Below the pieces are notes generated by a model. It made no database searches. It was not told the DNA's origin and was given only the letters and a program-made list of their open reading frames with translations. From Bacteroidetes bacterium UBA1941 (GTDB taxonomy: Bacteria > Bacteroidota > Bacteroidia > Chitinophagales > LD1), in the NCBI GenBank assembly GCA_002336805.1, contig DDEZ01000002.1:558001-622000 (forward strand): a stretch of DNA of 64,000 nt, written 5' to 3'. This document shows, piece after piece, positions 8,956-18,198 of this stretch. The position numbers were made by a program, and so were the translations under genes. How positions within the stretch are numbered: the stretch's first letter is position 1; every line of letters starts with the position of its first letter.

Positions 8956-9936
8956 TTGAGAGAAATCGCATTTATCAAACAGAATGCAGAGAAGTGGCAG
9001 CAGTTCGATAGTATCATCAAAACTAAGCAGGCCATCTCTCCCGATCAGCTCTCAGATCTCTATTTGAGCCTGCAGGATGATCTCTCTTATGCCCGCACAT
9101 TTTATCCGGGCAGCAATACGACCAGGTATCTTAATGAGCTTACCGCTCACTTTCACAGGGCTATCTACAAGAACAAAGGGGAGCGCAAAGGCCGCTTTAT
9201 TACCTTTTGGAAATATGAAGTCCCTTATGCAGTGCGGCGCAGCCATCCGCAGCTTTTGTATGCTTTGATTTTTTTTCTGCTAGCCATAGTGATGGGAGTG
9301 ATCTCCGCTGCTCACGATGAGGATTTTGTCAGATTGGTACTGGGAGATACCTACGTAGACATGACGCTGGAAAACATTAAAAAGGGCGATCCGATGGCGG
9401 TATACGACTCTATGCACCGCACAGGCATGTTTTTAACCATATCCAGCAATAATATTTTCGTTTCCTTCCGTACTTACATAGAAGGTATTTTCTTGTCGCT
9501 TGGTTCTTACTACGAACTTTTTAAAAACGGCCTCATGGTCGGGGTGTTCCAGTATTTCTTTTACGAGCGGGGGCTATTCTGGATCTCTGCTTCAGCCATA
9601 TTCCTGCATGGAGCGCTGGAGCTATCGGCTATAGTCATAGCAGGAGGTGCCGGTATAGTACTAGGCAATAGTATTTTATTTCCAGGCACATACTCACGGA
9701 TGGAGTCACTGGTAGAGGCTGGCAAAAGGAGCCTGAAGATCGCCGTGGGCATCGTTCCTGTTTTTGTAGTAGCAGCTTTGCTGGAGAGTTTTGTGACCAG
9801 GCTATACAATAAGATGCCAGCCTCCATACATATCGTCATTATAGGATCTTCATTTGCCTTCATTATCTGGTATTTCATTATTTACCCCATCCAACTTTCA
9901 AAAAAGAATGACACAGGAGAGATTTCAACTGTTTAA
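8956..9936 (+). CDS. SpoIIM family (stage II sporulation protein M-like) membrane protein
   Basis: 326 residues, TTG start giving the family's conserved N-terminus (MREIAFIKQNAEKW). A soluble helical N-terminal region (about 1-95) precedes five or so hydrophobic helices. Conserved features of SpoIIM homologues are the segment SSNNIFVSFRTYIEG and the FLHGALELSAI motif (about 215-225). Despite the name, this lineage does not sporulate; the family is widespread in Bacteroidota inside MoxR-DUF58 operons. It is the first gene of a run of six overlapping or near-adjacent genes and overlaps the next by 29 bases, so translation is likely coupled. Role is unknown; envelope-associated complex is the usual inference. 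Confidence 0.88.
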   Translation: MREIAFIKQNAEKWQQFDSIIKTKQAISPDQLSDLYLSLQDDLSYARTFYPGSNTTRYLNELTAHFHRAIYKNKGERKGRFITFWKYEVPYAVRRSHPQLLYALIFFLLAIVMGVISAAHDEDFVRLVLGDTYVDMTLENIKKGDPMAVYDSMHRTGMFLTISSNNIFVSFRTYIEGIFLSLGSYYELFKNGLMVGVFQYFFYERGLFWISASAIFLHGALELSAIVIAGGAGIVLGNSILFPGTYSRMESLVEAGKRSLKIAVGIVPVFVVAALLESFVTRLYNKMPASIHIVIIGSSFAFIIWYFIIYPIQLSKKNDTGEISTV

Positions 9937-10846
9937 AGTACGTCCGTTTGGCGATGTGATAAACGATGCGCTTGCCTTTGGCAAAAGATATTTCAGGCAA
10001 TATGGATACGTCATACTAATCATCGTAGTGCCCACATACCTGATAGGCGCTTTTGCATACGCATCTGCAATCTCTACATATTCCCTGGGTAGCGGCGCTG
10101 CGCTGAATAATTTGAAAAACATGGGTGTCGTAGGCATGCTGGCATATCTGGTACTCCTGGTCGGCGGGCTTCTTTTGCATCTCACTTTTATTTCCGCATT
10201 TCTGGCTATAGAGCACTCTGAGGATGGGCACATTGATCATACAGATATCATCCGGGGCATCAGGGAGCATTTTGGCCGGATGCTCGGTCTCACTTTCCTT
10301 TCCTTTTTTGTGCTTGTTATATTCTGTGGTATCATGGCCCTGATATTTTATTCTCTGGTATCTATATCAGCATACGCCCTGATTTTTTTGGTAGTGATAG
10401 GGCTTATGGTACTTATGGTATACGTTATGGTACCGATGTCTCTGGCCAGTATGATCTACATCCGTGAGGGTTTATCATTTGGCGATACGATCTCACGTGC
10501 TTTTTACCTGGTCAAGGGGAATTTCTGGTGGACTTTTCTCACGCTCTTTATTGCTAGCCTGATAGGCTATATGGTGGCCATCGTGTTCACTGCTCCTTAC
10601 ATGGTGTTTATTTTTACCAAAAGTATCACCAGTATCCAGAGCGGTCGCGCCAGCTTTGAGATGGGTGTCCTGGATCGGGTGGCCATGGCTATAGGGCAGT
10701 TTGGCACTATTGCCTTATCTACATTCATCGCTATTGCTATCAATATCCAATATTACAGCCTCGTGGAGAAGAAAGACGGTGTCAGCGTATTGCAGCAGAT
10801 AGATGCGATCGGAGCCGGAGATGATAATGTAAACGACCTCGGATAG
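9908..10846 (+). CDS. Multi-pass membrane protein of the MoxR/DUF58 operon
   Basis: 312 residues from ATG 9908 (MTQERFQLFKVRPFGDVIND). A longer frame back to 9854 would overlap the SpoIIM gene further and is not needed. About six hydrophobic segments run through the protein (roughly 30-55, 75-105, 135-160, 165-190, 215-245, 270-295), with an amphipathic N-terminus and a polar tail. Proteins in this operon position usually resemble the DUF4013 / glycerophosphoryl-diester-phosphodiesterase membrane-domain group, but no catalytic motif is present. The stop overlaps the GTG start of the next gene by one base. A structural partner of SpoIIM-like and DUF4129 proteins in one membrane complex is plausible, inferred only from gene order. 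Confidence 0.8.
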   Translation: MTQERFQLFKVRPFGDVINDALAFGKRYFRQYGYVILIIVVPTYLIGAFAYASAISTYSLGSGAALNNLKNMGVVGMLAYLVLLVGGLLLHLTFISAFLAIEHSEDGHIDHTDIIRGIREHFGRMLGLTFLSFFVLVIFCGIMALIFYSLVSISAYALIFLVVIGLMVLMVYVMVPMSLASMIYIREGLSFGDTISRAFYLVKGNFWWTFLTLFIASLIGYMVAIVFTAPYMVFIFTKSITSIQSGRASFEMGVLDRVAMAIGQFGTIALSTFIAIAINIQYYSLVEKKDGVSVLQQIDAIGAGDDNVNDLG

Positions 10847-11571
10847 TGAAGGCTGCATCGCGCTTTTCTCTTTTGCTGCATATATGGTACGTACTGCTAT
10901 TGATGGTATGTACTACACCTGGCCATGCTCAGGATTCGGCTTCCGGTACGATACGTAGCTTTGATCAGCATGCGTTGGATAGCTACAGGTCACAGCAGGC
11001 ATTCCGATACGAGACAGATACACCTCCTGAGCAGATGGGTATATGGCAGTGGATCAAGTATAAGCTGGGAGAGATGCTGTCAAAGTTTTCCGGTACAAAA
11101 GGCGGCAGCAGAGTGATGGACTTTGTTCTGTATGGTTTTATGATATTCGCCATAGTAGCTATCGTGCTCAATCTGGCGGGTATAGACCTCCGTCGGTTTC
11201 TGGTGAGCGATGCCAGGGTGGTCAGCATGCCATACGTATCAGAAGAGAATATTCGTGAGTTGAATATAGATGAGTTGATAGCCGAGGCTGTGGGCAGGGG
11301 CGAGTGGCGGCTGGCAGTGCGCTATCAGTATCTCAAGGCCCTCCGCCTGATGGCTGACCGGGAGTTGATACACTGGCGCGCAGGCAAGACCAATATGGAT
11401 TACTACAATGAGCTGCGTGGAGACAATATGCGCAAGGCTTTTCTCACTGCCACGGATGATTTTGAGAATGTGTGGTACGGCAATAGCGAGGTCACTGAGC
11501 AGCATTATCATGACTCAAAGACCGATCTGGGTCGGTTTTATACATTGATACAGGATCAGAAGAGTATTTGA
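10846..11571 (+). CDS. DUF4129 domain protein
   Basis: 241 residues, GTG start overlapping the previous stop (TAG 10844-10846) by one base. N-terminal signal or anchor (1-28, ending GHAQ), a proline-rich extracytoplasmic stretch, one membrane helix (about 86-108), then a helical cytoplasmic domain (about 135-235) with the DUF4129 features VRYQYLKALRLM, two-residue spaced aromatic contacts, and DFENVWYG. DUF4129 commonly follows transglutaminase-like or MoxR-linked proteins. The stop overlaps the next gene's TTG start. Function is unknown; its constant company with DUF4350, MoxR and DUF58 points to a shared chaperone-like membrane assembly. Confidence 0.85.
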   Translation: MKAASRFSLLLHIWYVLLLMVCTTPGHAQDSASGTIRSFDQHALDSYRSQQAFRYETDTPPEQMGIWQWIKYKLGEMLSKFSGTKGGSRVMDFVLYGFMIFAIVAIVLNLAGIDLRRFLVSDARVVSMPYVSEENIRELNIDELIAEAVGRGEWRLAVRYQYLKALRLMADRELIHWRAGKTNMDYYNELRGDNMRKAFLTATDDFENVWYGNSEVTEQHYHDSKTDLGRFYTLIQDQKSI

Positions 11572-12809
11572 AAACAAGGCGCACATATCTGGTATTGGGG
11601 CTCATTCTGCTCGTGCTCTTCGCTACAGCATGGCTCACTCCGCAGCAGGTCAACTGGACTGCCACCTACGACCGTGCTGATAAGATACCCTACGGCAGTT
11701 ATATAGTTTATGAAAGGCTCGGTGATATTTTTCCGCACGGTAAGCTCACTACATCCAATCAGCCATTTTACCTGTTGGGAGATGCCTTTGAGGATAGTGG
11801 CGCTAGTTGTATTATAGTCACTTCAGGTCTCAGTGCAGATGAGCTGGATATTCGGAGCATGGCTGCTTTTGCCGACCATGGCAATAATGTCTTTATCTCA
11901 GCTTATTCATTACCCAGGTTTCTGGCTGATACGCTGGGCATCGTGGTCAAAGAGTCTATGCAACTGATGGCTCAGGATTCAGATTATACTGTCCGCGCAG
12001 GAGGTTCCTCCACCTCTGATGCTTACCGTTTTCGCCATGAAGATGTGACCTACTGGATAGATGATGCAGATAGTTCAAAACAAGACCCCACGATTACGGG
12101 CCTGGCTCAGCGCAGAGTAGTGATGCGCCCACGCATCACGCTGGGCACTGATGGCGCCGGCCATCCTGACTTTGTGAAAGTACCCTTTGGTCAGGGAGCC
12201 TTTTTCATACATGTCGTGCCGCTGGCCTTTACTAATTATAATATGCTGAGACGTAATAACAACCAATACGCTGCAGCATGCCTATCCCATCTATCTGACG
12301 GCGCCATATATTGGGAGGAATACTACAGGCCTTTTCACCATGAGAAGGCCAGTACGCCGCTGCGGTTTATATTATCAGTACCGGCCTACAAGTGGGCATT
12401 CTACATTGCACTTTGTACGGCAGTTATCTACATGGTTTTCGCTGGCAGGCGACTGCAGCGTATCATACCTACGCTGATCCCGCCGGCCAATACCTCACTA
12501 CAGTTTACACAGACCATTGGTACGATATACTATCAGCAGCGGGACCATAGGGATATAGCAGTCAAGAAAATGACCTATCTGCTGGAGCGCATCCGGCAGT
12601 ACTATCTGCTGCCTACAGGTGATACAAGTGTTGCCTTTCGTGAGCGCCTGGCCTACAAGAGTGATGTGAGTATAGAAACAGTAAATGCCGTTTTCTCCAT
12701 TTATGAAAACGACATCAGGCGTACGCGGTACATAAATGAAGAGACTCTGATAGCCTTCAATACGGCGCTGGAGCAATTTTATAACGAATCAGGATTGATC
12801 AATAAATAA
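11568..12809 (+). CDS. DUF4350 domain protein
   Basis: 413 residues, TTG start overlapping the DUF4129 stop (TGA 11569-11571). One membrane helix at about 6-22, an extracytoplasmic DUF4350 region (about 35-235), with the segment PYGSYIVYERL and a GATase1-like fold reported for the family, a second helix at about 270-288, and a helical cytoplasmic tail containing YLLERIRQYYLLP. This topology (two helices around an external sensor or binding domain) is the family norm. MoxR starts 9 bases downstream. No catalytic residues can be recognised. Confidence 0.82.
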   Translation: MKTRRTYLVLGLILLVLFATAWLTPQQVNWTATYDRADKIPYGSYIVYERLGDIFPHGKLTTSNQPFYLLGDAFEDSGASCIIVTSGLSADELDIRSMAAFADHGNNVFISAYSLPRFLADTLGIVVKESMQLMAQDSDYTVRAGGSSTSDAYRFRHEDVTYWIDDADSSKQDPTITGLAQRRVVMRPRITLGTDGAGHPDFVKVPFGQGAFFIHVVPLAFTNYNMLRRNNNQYAAACLSHLSDGAIYWEEYYRPFHHEKASTPLRFILSVPAYKWAFYIALCTAVIYMVFAGRRLQRIIPTLIPPANTSLQFTQTIGTIYYQQRDHRDIAVKKMTYLLERIRQYYLLPTGDTSVAFRERLAYKSDVSIETVNAVFSIYENDIRRTRYINEETLIAFNTALEQFYNESGLINK

Positions 12810-12818
12810 ACCAACTAT

Positions 12819-13808
12819 ATGGAAGAAATACAGCAAACATCAGCACCCACACCACCACATGAGCTGGATGCCCTCCGTGATGCAGTGGCTCGTGTCAAAG
12901 ATGAGGTCCGCAAGATCATAGTGGGCCAGGATAATATGATAGACCTGCTGATCACGGCTATTCTGTCCAATGGGCATGTCCTGATAGAAGGTGTGCCCGG
13001 AGTGGCCAAGACCCTGAGCGCAAAGATCATCGCACGGTGCATTTCAGCAGATTTTTCCCGTATACAGTTCACTCCGGATCTTATGCCCAGCGATATTCTG
13101 GGCACCAATATCTTCAACTTTAAATCTTCCGAGTTTGAGTTTCGCCGCGGCCCCATCTTCTCTAATATCATCCTGATAGATGAGATCAACCGGGCTCCTG
13201 CCAAAACCCAGGCGGCTTTGTTTGAAGTGATGGAGGAGCGTCAGGTCACTATAGATACTACTACACATCTGATGGGAGAGCCTTTCATCGTATTCTCCAC
13301 TCAGAATCCTATAGAGCATGAAGGTACATACCGCCTGCCCGAGGCGCAGCTGGACCGCTTTATCTACAAAATAGAAGTGGGATACCCTACGCTGGAGCAG
13401 GAGATCAGGATACTGACCGATTTTCAGGAGCGTGGTGGTGTCAATGATATCAAAAAGATAAACCCTGTCCTCACAGCTGCAGAGCTCAAGAAGTACCAGG
13501 CAGAGGTACGCAAGGTATATATTGAATCCAAACTAGTAGAGTTCATCGCACGCATTATTGCCAAAACACGCGATAACCCTGATCTCTATGTCGGCGCTTC
13601 GCCCCGTGCCTCTATTGCGCTACTCAATGCCTCCAAGGCGCTGGCAGCTATCCGAGGGCGGAATTTTGTGACACCCGATGATATCATCTTTGCGAGCAAA
13701 CCCGTACTGCGTCACCGCATAGTCCTCACACCGGAAAAAGAAATGGAAGGTGTCTCTGCCAATCAGGTGATCGAGAACTTTATGAAAAATATCGAAATAC
13801 CAAGATAA
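12819..13808 (+). CDS. MoxR family AAA+ ATPase
   Basis: 329 residues. Walker A is GVPGVAKT (about 53-60), Walker B is IILIDEIN (about 116-123), sensor 1 is STQNP (about 160), an arginine finger sits in QLDRFIYK (about 177-180), and the C-terminal lid carries GASPRASIAL. These are the hallmarks of the MRP subfamily of MoxR ATPases, which act as chaperones that mature or activate partner proteins, often with a DUF58 or VWA partner. The partner here is surely the DUF58 gene starting 5 bases downstream. Length is standard for the family. Confidence 0.95.
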   Translation: MEEIQQTSAPTPPHELDALRDAVARVKDEVRKIIVGQDNMIDLLITAILSNGHVLIEGVPGVAKTLSAKIIARCISADFSRIQFTPDLMPSDILGTNIFNFKSSEFEFRRGPIFSNIILIDEINRAPAKTQAALFEVMEERQVTIDTTTHLMGEPFIVFSTQNPIEHEGTYRLPEAQLDRFIYKIEVGYPTLEQEIRILTDFQERGGVNDIKKINPVLTAAELKKYQAEVRKVYIESKLVEFIARIIAKTRDNPDLYVGASPRASIALLNASKALAAIRGRNFVTPDDIIFASKPVLRHRIVLTPEKEMEGVSANQVIENFMKNIEIPR

Positions 13809-13812
13809 TCAC

Positions 13813-15147
13813 ATGTCTGCATTCATACGCTCACTCTATCTCCGTCCCCGCCTATACATGGCCATGGTGGCGATAGTGGTTTGCTTCTGCGTGAGCGCAT
13901 CAGTGCCGGTATTCTTCTTTGCCTCACAGTCTTTGCTGGCTGGTTTTGCTGTCATAGTGCTGCTGGATATCCTGCTGCTCTATCAGCGCAGGGCCGGAGT
14001 GCACGGCGCCCGTGTACCACCCGACCGCCTGTCCAATGGAGATGAGAACGAGATCCGCATTTTTATTGAAAACAATTATCCCTTCTCCATCTCTCTGGAT
14101 GTGATCGACGAGATACCTCATCAGTTTCAGCGGAGAGACATACTTTTTCGTACCCAGGTGCCGGCCTCTCAGTCCAGGAGTATCAGCTATCATCTGCGTC
14201 CTGTAGAGCGGGGCGAGTACAGCTTTGGAGGGGTCAATGTCTATGCCTATACATTTCTGGGGTTGATAGCGCGTCGCTACACTTTCGATGCACAAAAAAT
14301 GGTAGCGGTGTATCCCTCTTTCCTCCAGATGCGCAAATATGAGCTACTCGCGTTTTCTAATCGGCTCAGCGACTATGGTCTCAAAAAGATCAGGCGTATA
14401 GGCCATAGCATGGAGTTTGAGAAAATACGCGAATACGTGAAAGGTGATGACTACCGCACCGTAAACTGGAAGGCTACAGCACGCAAGAACCAACTGATGG
14501 TAAATCAATTTCAGGATGAGAAAAGCCAACATATCTACTCTGTAGTAGACAAAGGCCGCCTGATGAAGATGCCTTTCGCGAAGATGACGCTGCTGGACTA
14601 TGCTATCAATGCCTCTTTGGTCATATCAAACATTGCGCTCAAAAAGGGAGATAAGCCGGGCTTGGTTACCTTCTCTCAAAAGGTTAATACACTACTCCCT
14701 GCTGATAGCCGTGGTGCTCAGATGCACAAGATACAGGAAGCCCTGTACAGGGAGAAGACAAATTTCCTGGACTCAAATTTCGAACTCCTCAGTGCCACCA
14801 TATTAAAGAAAGTCACGCAGCGTAGCCTTATATTGCTGTATACAAATTTTGAATCCATACAGGGTATGCGACGCCAGCTAAAGTATATGCGGTCTCTGGC
14901 TGCCAATCACCTCGTGGTAGCCATCTTTTTTGAAAATACAGAACTGCGCGATTTCATAGAACATCCGGCCGGCAATACAGAAGAGATATACCAGAAGGCC
15001 ATAGCTGAGAAATTTGCCTTTGAGAAAAGGCAGATAGTAAAAGAGCTGAAAATGTATGGCATACACAGCGTCCTGACGCCACCTGAGCAGCTGACAGTCA
15101 ATGCAATAAACAAATACCTGGAGCTCAAAGCCCGTGACCTGATCTAG
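13813..15147 (+). CDS. DUF58 domain protein, MoxR partner
   Basis: 444 residues. Two N-terminal membrane helices (about 16-35 and 36-55), a beta-rich middle region, then the DUF58 core with the conserved EYVKGDDYRTVNWKATAR segment (about 207-224) and a VWA-like fold to the C-terminus (for example VVDKGRLM, and LYTNFES in the position of later beta strands). It probably is the substrate or effector of the MoxR ATPase encoded just upstream. It is the last gene of the tightly packed run: 45 bases separate it from the next start, which has its own -7 box. Confidence 0.92.
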   Translation: MSAFIRSLYLRPRLYMAMVAIVVCFCVSASVPVFFFASQSLLAGFAVIVLLDILLLYQRRAGVHGARVPPDRLSNGDENEIRIFIENNYPFSISLDVIDEIPHQFQRRDILFRTQVPASQSRSISYHLRPVERGEYSFGGVNVYAYTFLGLIARRYTFDAQKMVAVYPSFLQMRKYELLAFSNRLSDYGLKKIRRIGHSMEFEKIREYVKGDDYRTVNWKATARKNQLMVNQFQDEKSQHIYSVVDKGRLMKMPFAKMTLLDYAINASLVISNIALKKGDKPGLVTFSQKVNTLLPADSRGAQMHKIQEALYREKTNFLDSNFELLSATILKKVTQRSLILLYTNFESIQGMRRQLKYMRSLAANHLVVAIFFENTELRDFIEHPAGNTEEIYQKAIAEKFAFEKRQIVKELKMYGIHSVLTPPEQLTVNAINKYLELKARDLI

Positions 15148-15172
15148 TCCGCAGTAGTCTGGTTTTTTACGT

Positions 15173-15180
15173 TACATTTG
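15173..15180 (+). promoter_or_regulatory. Putative Bacteroidota -7 box
   Basis: TACATTTG fits TAnnTTTG and lies 12 bases before the ATG at 15193. If used, the transcript would have a very short leader, and the TTG at 15178 could not be the start. No good -33 element is seen. Confidence 0.35.
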
Positions 15181-15192
15181 CCGCCGCTTATT

Positions 15193-15696
15193 ATGAGTAC
15201 CAGTCGTACACAATATATCATGCTGGAAGTGGCCAAAGAGCTGCTCTGGTGGCTGCTCAGCGCAGTAGTAGCAGTGATCGTCATGCTGCCATTGACGTCC
15301 AAGTTGCACTTCAAGCCATTTTGGATCAATGGCGCTTTTATCGTGATAGCGCTTACTTACTTCCGCTATTCGGTGTTTCTCAAGACCACTTTTGTATTGC
15401 GGCCGGTATGGGTACGCTTCCTCCTCGCTGTCATTAGTATCAATTTCTTTGTATATGTGCTCCGCCGCATGCAGGAGTTCATGCACATATATGACTCGTT
15501 TACCATAGAGGCTATGGGCACGCCTATCCGACCACTGGCCCCGGAGGAGGTCGATCCGCTTTTCAGGTACTTTTTTGATGAGATCAATCTGGCCTGTGTA
15601 GCCTGCTTGTCTTTGTCTGTTGTATTTATTATCAGGATGGTATCAGCCTACTGGGGTAGTGCCCGCCTCAGGCTGAATGCTGGCAGTGAAGAGTAA
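15193..15696 (+). CDS. Small multi-pass membrane protein, unknown
   Basis: 167 residues from ATG 15193 (MSTSRTQYIML); an upstream TTG at 15178 overlaps the -7 box and is less likely. About four hydrophobic helices (residues 12-35, 45-60, 72-92, 132-155), with a charged loop RRMQEFMHIYDSF and acidic PEEVDPLF between the third and fourth. No recognised family. It follows the DUF58 gene on the same strand by 45 bases and may be an accessory part of that operon or an independent gene using the -7 box upstream. Confidence 0.72.
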   Translation: MSTSRTQYIMLEVAKELLWWLLSAVVAVIVMLPLTSKLHFKPFWINGAFIVIALTYFRYSVFLKTTFVLRPVWVRFLLAVISINFFVYVLRRMQEFMHIYDSFTIEAMGTPIRPLAPEEVDPLFRYFFDEINLACVACLSLSVVFIIRMVSAYWGSARLRLNAGSEE

Positions 15697-15749
15697 GAAA
15701 ATGGCATTTTTGGCACATGTACTTATATTCTAAAGTGCCTTATTAGCCC

Positions 15750-15757
15750 TATATTTG
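15750..15757 (+). promoter_or_regulatory. Putative Bacteroidota -7 box for pepF
   Basis: TATATTTG fits TAnnTTTG, 20 bases before the ATG at 15778, in the AT-rich gap after 15696. The -33 element is not obvious. Confidence 0.35.
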
Positions 15758-15777
15758 CAGACTTATAAATTATAGTG

Positions 15778-17475
15778 ATGAAGAAATTTTCGGAGATAGA
15801 ATATCGCAGGCCGGATCTGGAGCGAGTCCAGAATGAATTTCAAGGACTGCTCCAGCAGTTTGATAAAGCGGCAAACGCACAAGAGCAGGAAAATGTGATC
15901 ACCAGGATCAATGACCTCAAGGCTGAGTTTCAGACAGCCGGCAGCATAGCTACCGTACGCAATTCGATAGATACATCCAATGCGTTCTATGAGACAGAAC
16001 AGGAATTTTTTGACAATACAGAGCCGATCTTTCGTGACCTCAATATCCAGTTTTACAAGTCGCTGAATAATTCACCTTTCAAGGCGCAGCTGGAAAGCAA
16101 ATTTGGCAAGCAGATATTTGATATCGCCGCTACCAGTGTACGTAGCTTCGGCCCGGCCGTCATCAGCGATATGCAGGAGGAGAATAGGCTCGGTACGGAA
16201 TATTCTAAGCTGGTAGCCACAGCCGAGCTGGAGTTTCGCGGGGAGAAATACAACCTGGCCGGTGTAGAGCCGTTTGAGCAGAGCACTGACCGCGATACCC
16301 GCAGAGAGGCTGCTACTACTAAGTACAAGTGGTGGGCGGAGAATGCGGGTGAGTTTGATACGATCTATGACAAGCTGGTCAAGACACGCACTAAGATCGC
16401 TCACAAGCTCGGTTACAAGAACTTCGTGGAGCTGGGCTATGACCGTATGCTCCGCACGGACTACAAGGCAGAAGACGTCGTAAAGTTTCGCAAGCAAGTG
16501 CTGGATCACGTAGTGCCGCTCTCAAATGAACTGCGCGAGCGCCAGCGCCGCCGCCTCGGACTGGACAAACTTAAGTACTACGACATACCGCTGAACTTCC
16601 TCTCTGGCAATGCGACCCCAAAGGGATCTCCTGACTGGATAGTAGATAATGGGAAGAAGATGTATACTGAGCTCTCCCCGGAGACCAAGGAGTTTTTCGA
16701 CTTTATGATGGACTATGACCTCATGGACCTGAATAACAAGAAGAATAAGCAGGCCGGCGGTTACTGCACCCACTTCTCTCAGTACAAAGCACCATTTATC
16801 TTCTCAAATTTCAATGGTACTTCTCACGATATAGATGTACTCACGCATGAGGCGGGCCACGCCTTCCAGTGCTACCAGAGCCGCAATAATAGTATAGAAG
16901 AATACCTCTGGCCTACCTATGAGGCATGTGAGATCCACTCTATGAGCATGGAGTTCTTCGCATGGCCTTGGATGGAGCTTTTCTTCAAGGAGGATACAGA
17001 GAAATATAAGTTCTCTCACCTGTCATCTGCTATGCTCTTCCTGCCCTACGGCGTAGCTGTGGATGAGTTTCAGCATGTGGTATATGAAAATCCGGATATG
17101 ACGCCTAAACAGCGTGATGAGGTATGGCGCGATATAGACCGCAAGTACAGGCCATATGTAGACTATGATGGCAATGCATACCTGGAGAGCGGTGGCCTGT
17201 GGAAGAGGCAGGGTCATATCTTCCGTTCGCCGTTCTACTATATAGACTACTGTCTGGCGCAGATATGTGCACTGCAGTTTTGGAGCAGGGCACAGCAGGG
17301 AGACAAGACCGCCTGGCCGGACTACCTGACCCTCTGCAAAGCTGGTGGCAGCAAGTCCTTTCTCGATCTGGTGAAACTGGCTAACCTCAATAATCCTTTT
17401 GAGCCGAGCACAGTACAGCCTGTGATCACAGAGGTGAAAGGATGGCTGGATAAAGTAGATGATACTAAGCTGTAA
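15778..17475 (+). CDS. M3 family oligoendopeptidase (PepF-like)
   Basis: 565 residues, cytoplasmic zinc metallopeptidase that cleaves oligopeptides. The zinc-binding HExxH motif is in THEAGHAFQ (about 357-365) and the third ligand glutamate lies in the downstream YEACEIHSMSMEFF segment. Helical N-terminal half and length match the PepF branch of M3. The ATG at 15778 is preferred over the overlapping GTG at 15775. There is no signal peptide. It is a single-gene unit: its own -7 box lies upstream and a strong bidirectional hairpin follows. Confidence 0.92.
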   Translation: MKKFSEIEYRRPDLERVQNEFQGLLQQFDKAANAQEQENVITRINDLKAEFQTAGSIATVRNSIDTSNAFYETEQEFFDNTEPIFRDLNIQFYKSLNNSPFKAQLESKFGKQIFDIAATSVRSFGPAVISDMQEENRLGTEYSKLVATAELEFRGEKYNLAGVEPFEQSTDRDTRREAATTKYKWWAENAGEFDTIYDKLVKTRTKIAHKLGYKNFVELGYDRMLRTDYKAEDVVKFRKQVLDHVVPLSNELRERQRRRLGLDKLKYYDIPLNFLSGNATPKGSPDWIVDNGKKMYTELSPETKEFFDFMMDYDLMDLNNKKNKQAGGYCTHFSQYKAPFIFSNFNGTSHDIDVLTHEAGHAFQCYQSRNNSIEEYLWPTYEACEIHSMSMEFFAWPWMELFFKEDTEKYKFSHLSSAMLFLPYGVAVDEFQHVVYENPDMTPKQRDEVWRDIDRKYRPYVDYDGNAYLESGGLWKRQGHIFRSPFYYIDYCLAQICALQFWSRAQQGDKTAWPDYLTLCKAGGSKSFLDLVKLANLNNPFEPSTVQPVITEVKGWLDKVDDTKL

Positions 17476-17503
17476 TTATTTCGGATCAGGATATGTGATT
17501 TCG

Positions 17504-17546
17504 GATGCTTTAATGCACTATTGACATAGTGTGTTAAAGCATCTTT
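17504..17546. terminator. Bidirectional hairpin terminator between convergent genes
   Basis: 18-bp stem with two G-T wobbles: arms 17504-17521 (begins GATGCTTTAA) and 17526-17543 (ends TTAAAGCATC), loop TGAC, flanked by TTT on the right. It sits between the pepF stop (17475) and the convergent gene ending at 17601. Confidence 0.65.
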
Positions 17547-17600
17547 CATTTAAGAGCTTACTAAAGAGATCAAGCTCATTGCCCGGATCTGAAGTCCAAA

Positions 17601-18143
17601 CTATTCCCCCTTGCCCGATCCCTTAAATTGATCTTCGGTATACTTAAAGAGGACGTTGAAGCTCGTGAGGGAGCCATAGATGCGCGTGATATATTGCTGG
17701 AGGTCTACCTTCTCTTCGTCAGTCAGCACTTTGTGCGCATTGATATTCTGCTCCAGCACACGCAGGCGGTCCCTCACCATCACTATCTTGTGAAAGAAAG
17801 TATCGATAGGTAATTCCTTTGACTGTACATCGCTGCTACCCGGTTTGAGCAGGATAGACCCGCCGGTCCATTTTGCACCCAGGGCGATCGTTTCTGATAC
17901 CGCTGCCTTACGGTCCAGTACATTCTCCAGTGCCGTTTCTATATCAGCCATAGTGAATGGCGTCTGCTCACTCTCCACCTTCTCCAGCACTTGCAGGCCG
18001 TCATACTCACGGTCTATACCACGTGTAGAGCCGCCATCGCGAAACCAGATACTGTAATACGAAGCATCCATATCTACTATGACACCCTTGCCATATTTAG
18101 GATGCTCCACGCGGGAGCCGATACCGAGTTGTGAGTCGCTCAT
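17601..18143 (-). CDS. Unknown protein with SH3/Tudor-like N-terminal domain
   Basis: 180 residues, no signal peptide. The N-terminal 55 residues (LGIGSRVEHPKYGKGVIVDM, then YYSIWF and YDGLQVLE) have the glycine and aromatic pattern of small SH3-like barrels such as those in CarD, UvrD C-terminal or KOW-type domains. The remainder is predicted alpha-helical, with a segment about 65-90 resembling a short paired helix and a long helix near residues 120-165. It may bind nucleic acid or RNA polymerase, but no family can be assigned with certainty. The next gene upstream on the same strand (GNAT) ends 55 bases away. Confidence 0.72.
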   Translation of the reverse strand: MSDSQLGIGSRVEHPKYGKGVIVDMDASYYSIWFRDGGSTRGIDREYDGLQVLEKVESEQTPFTMADIETALENVLDRKAAVSETIALGAKWTGGSILLKPGSSDVQSKELPIDTFFHKIVMVRDRLRVLEQNINAHKVLTDEEKVDLQQYITRIYGSLTSFNVLFKYTEDQFKGSGKGE

Positions 18144-18198
18144 GAGGATTTTTCTTTTGCTACAATCTTACTGGATAAATACCTATTCTGCAATGGGG

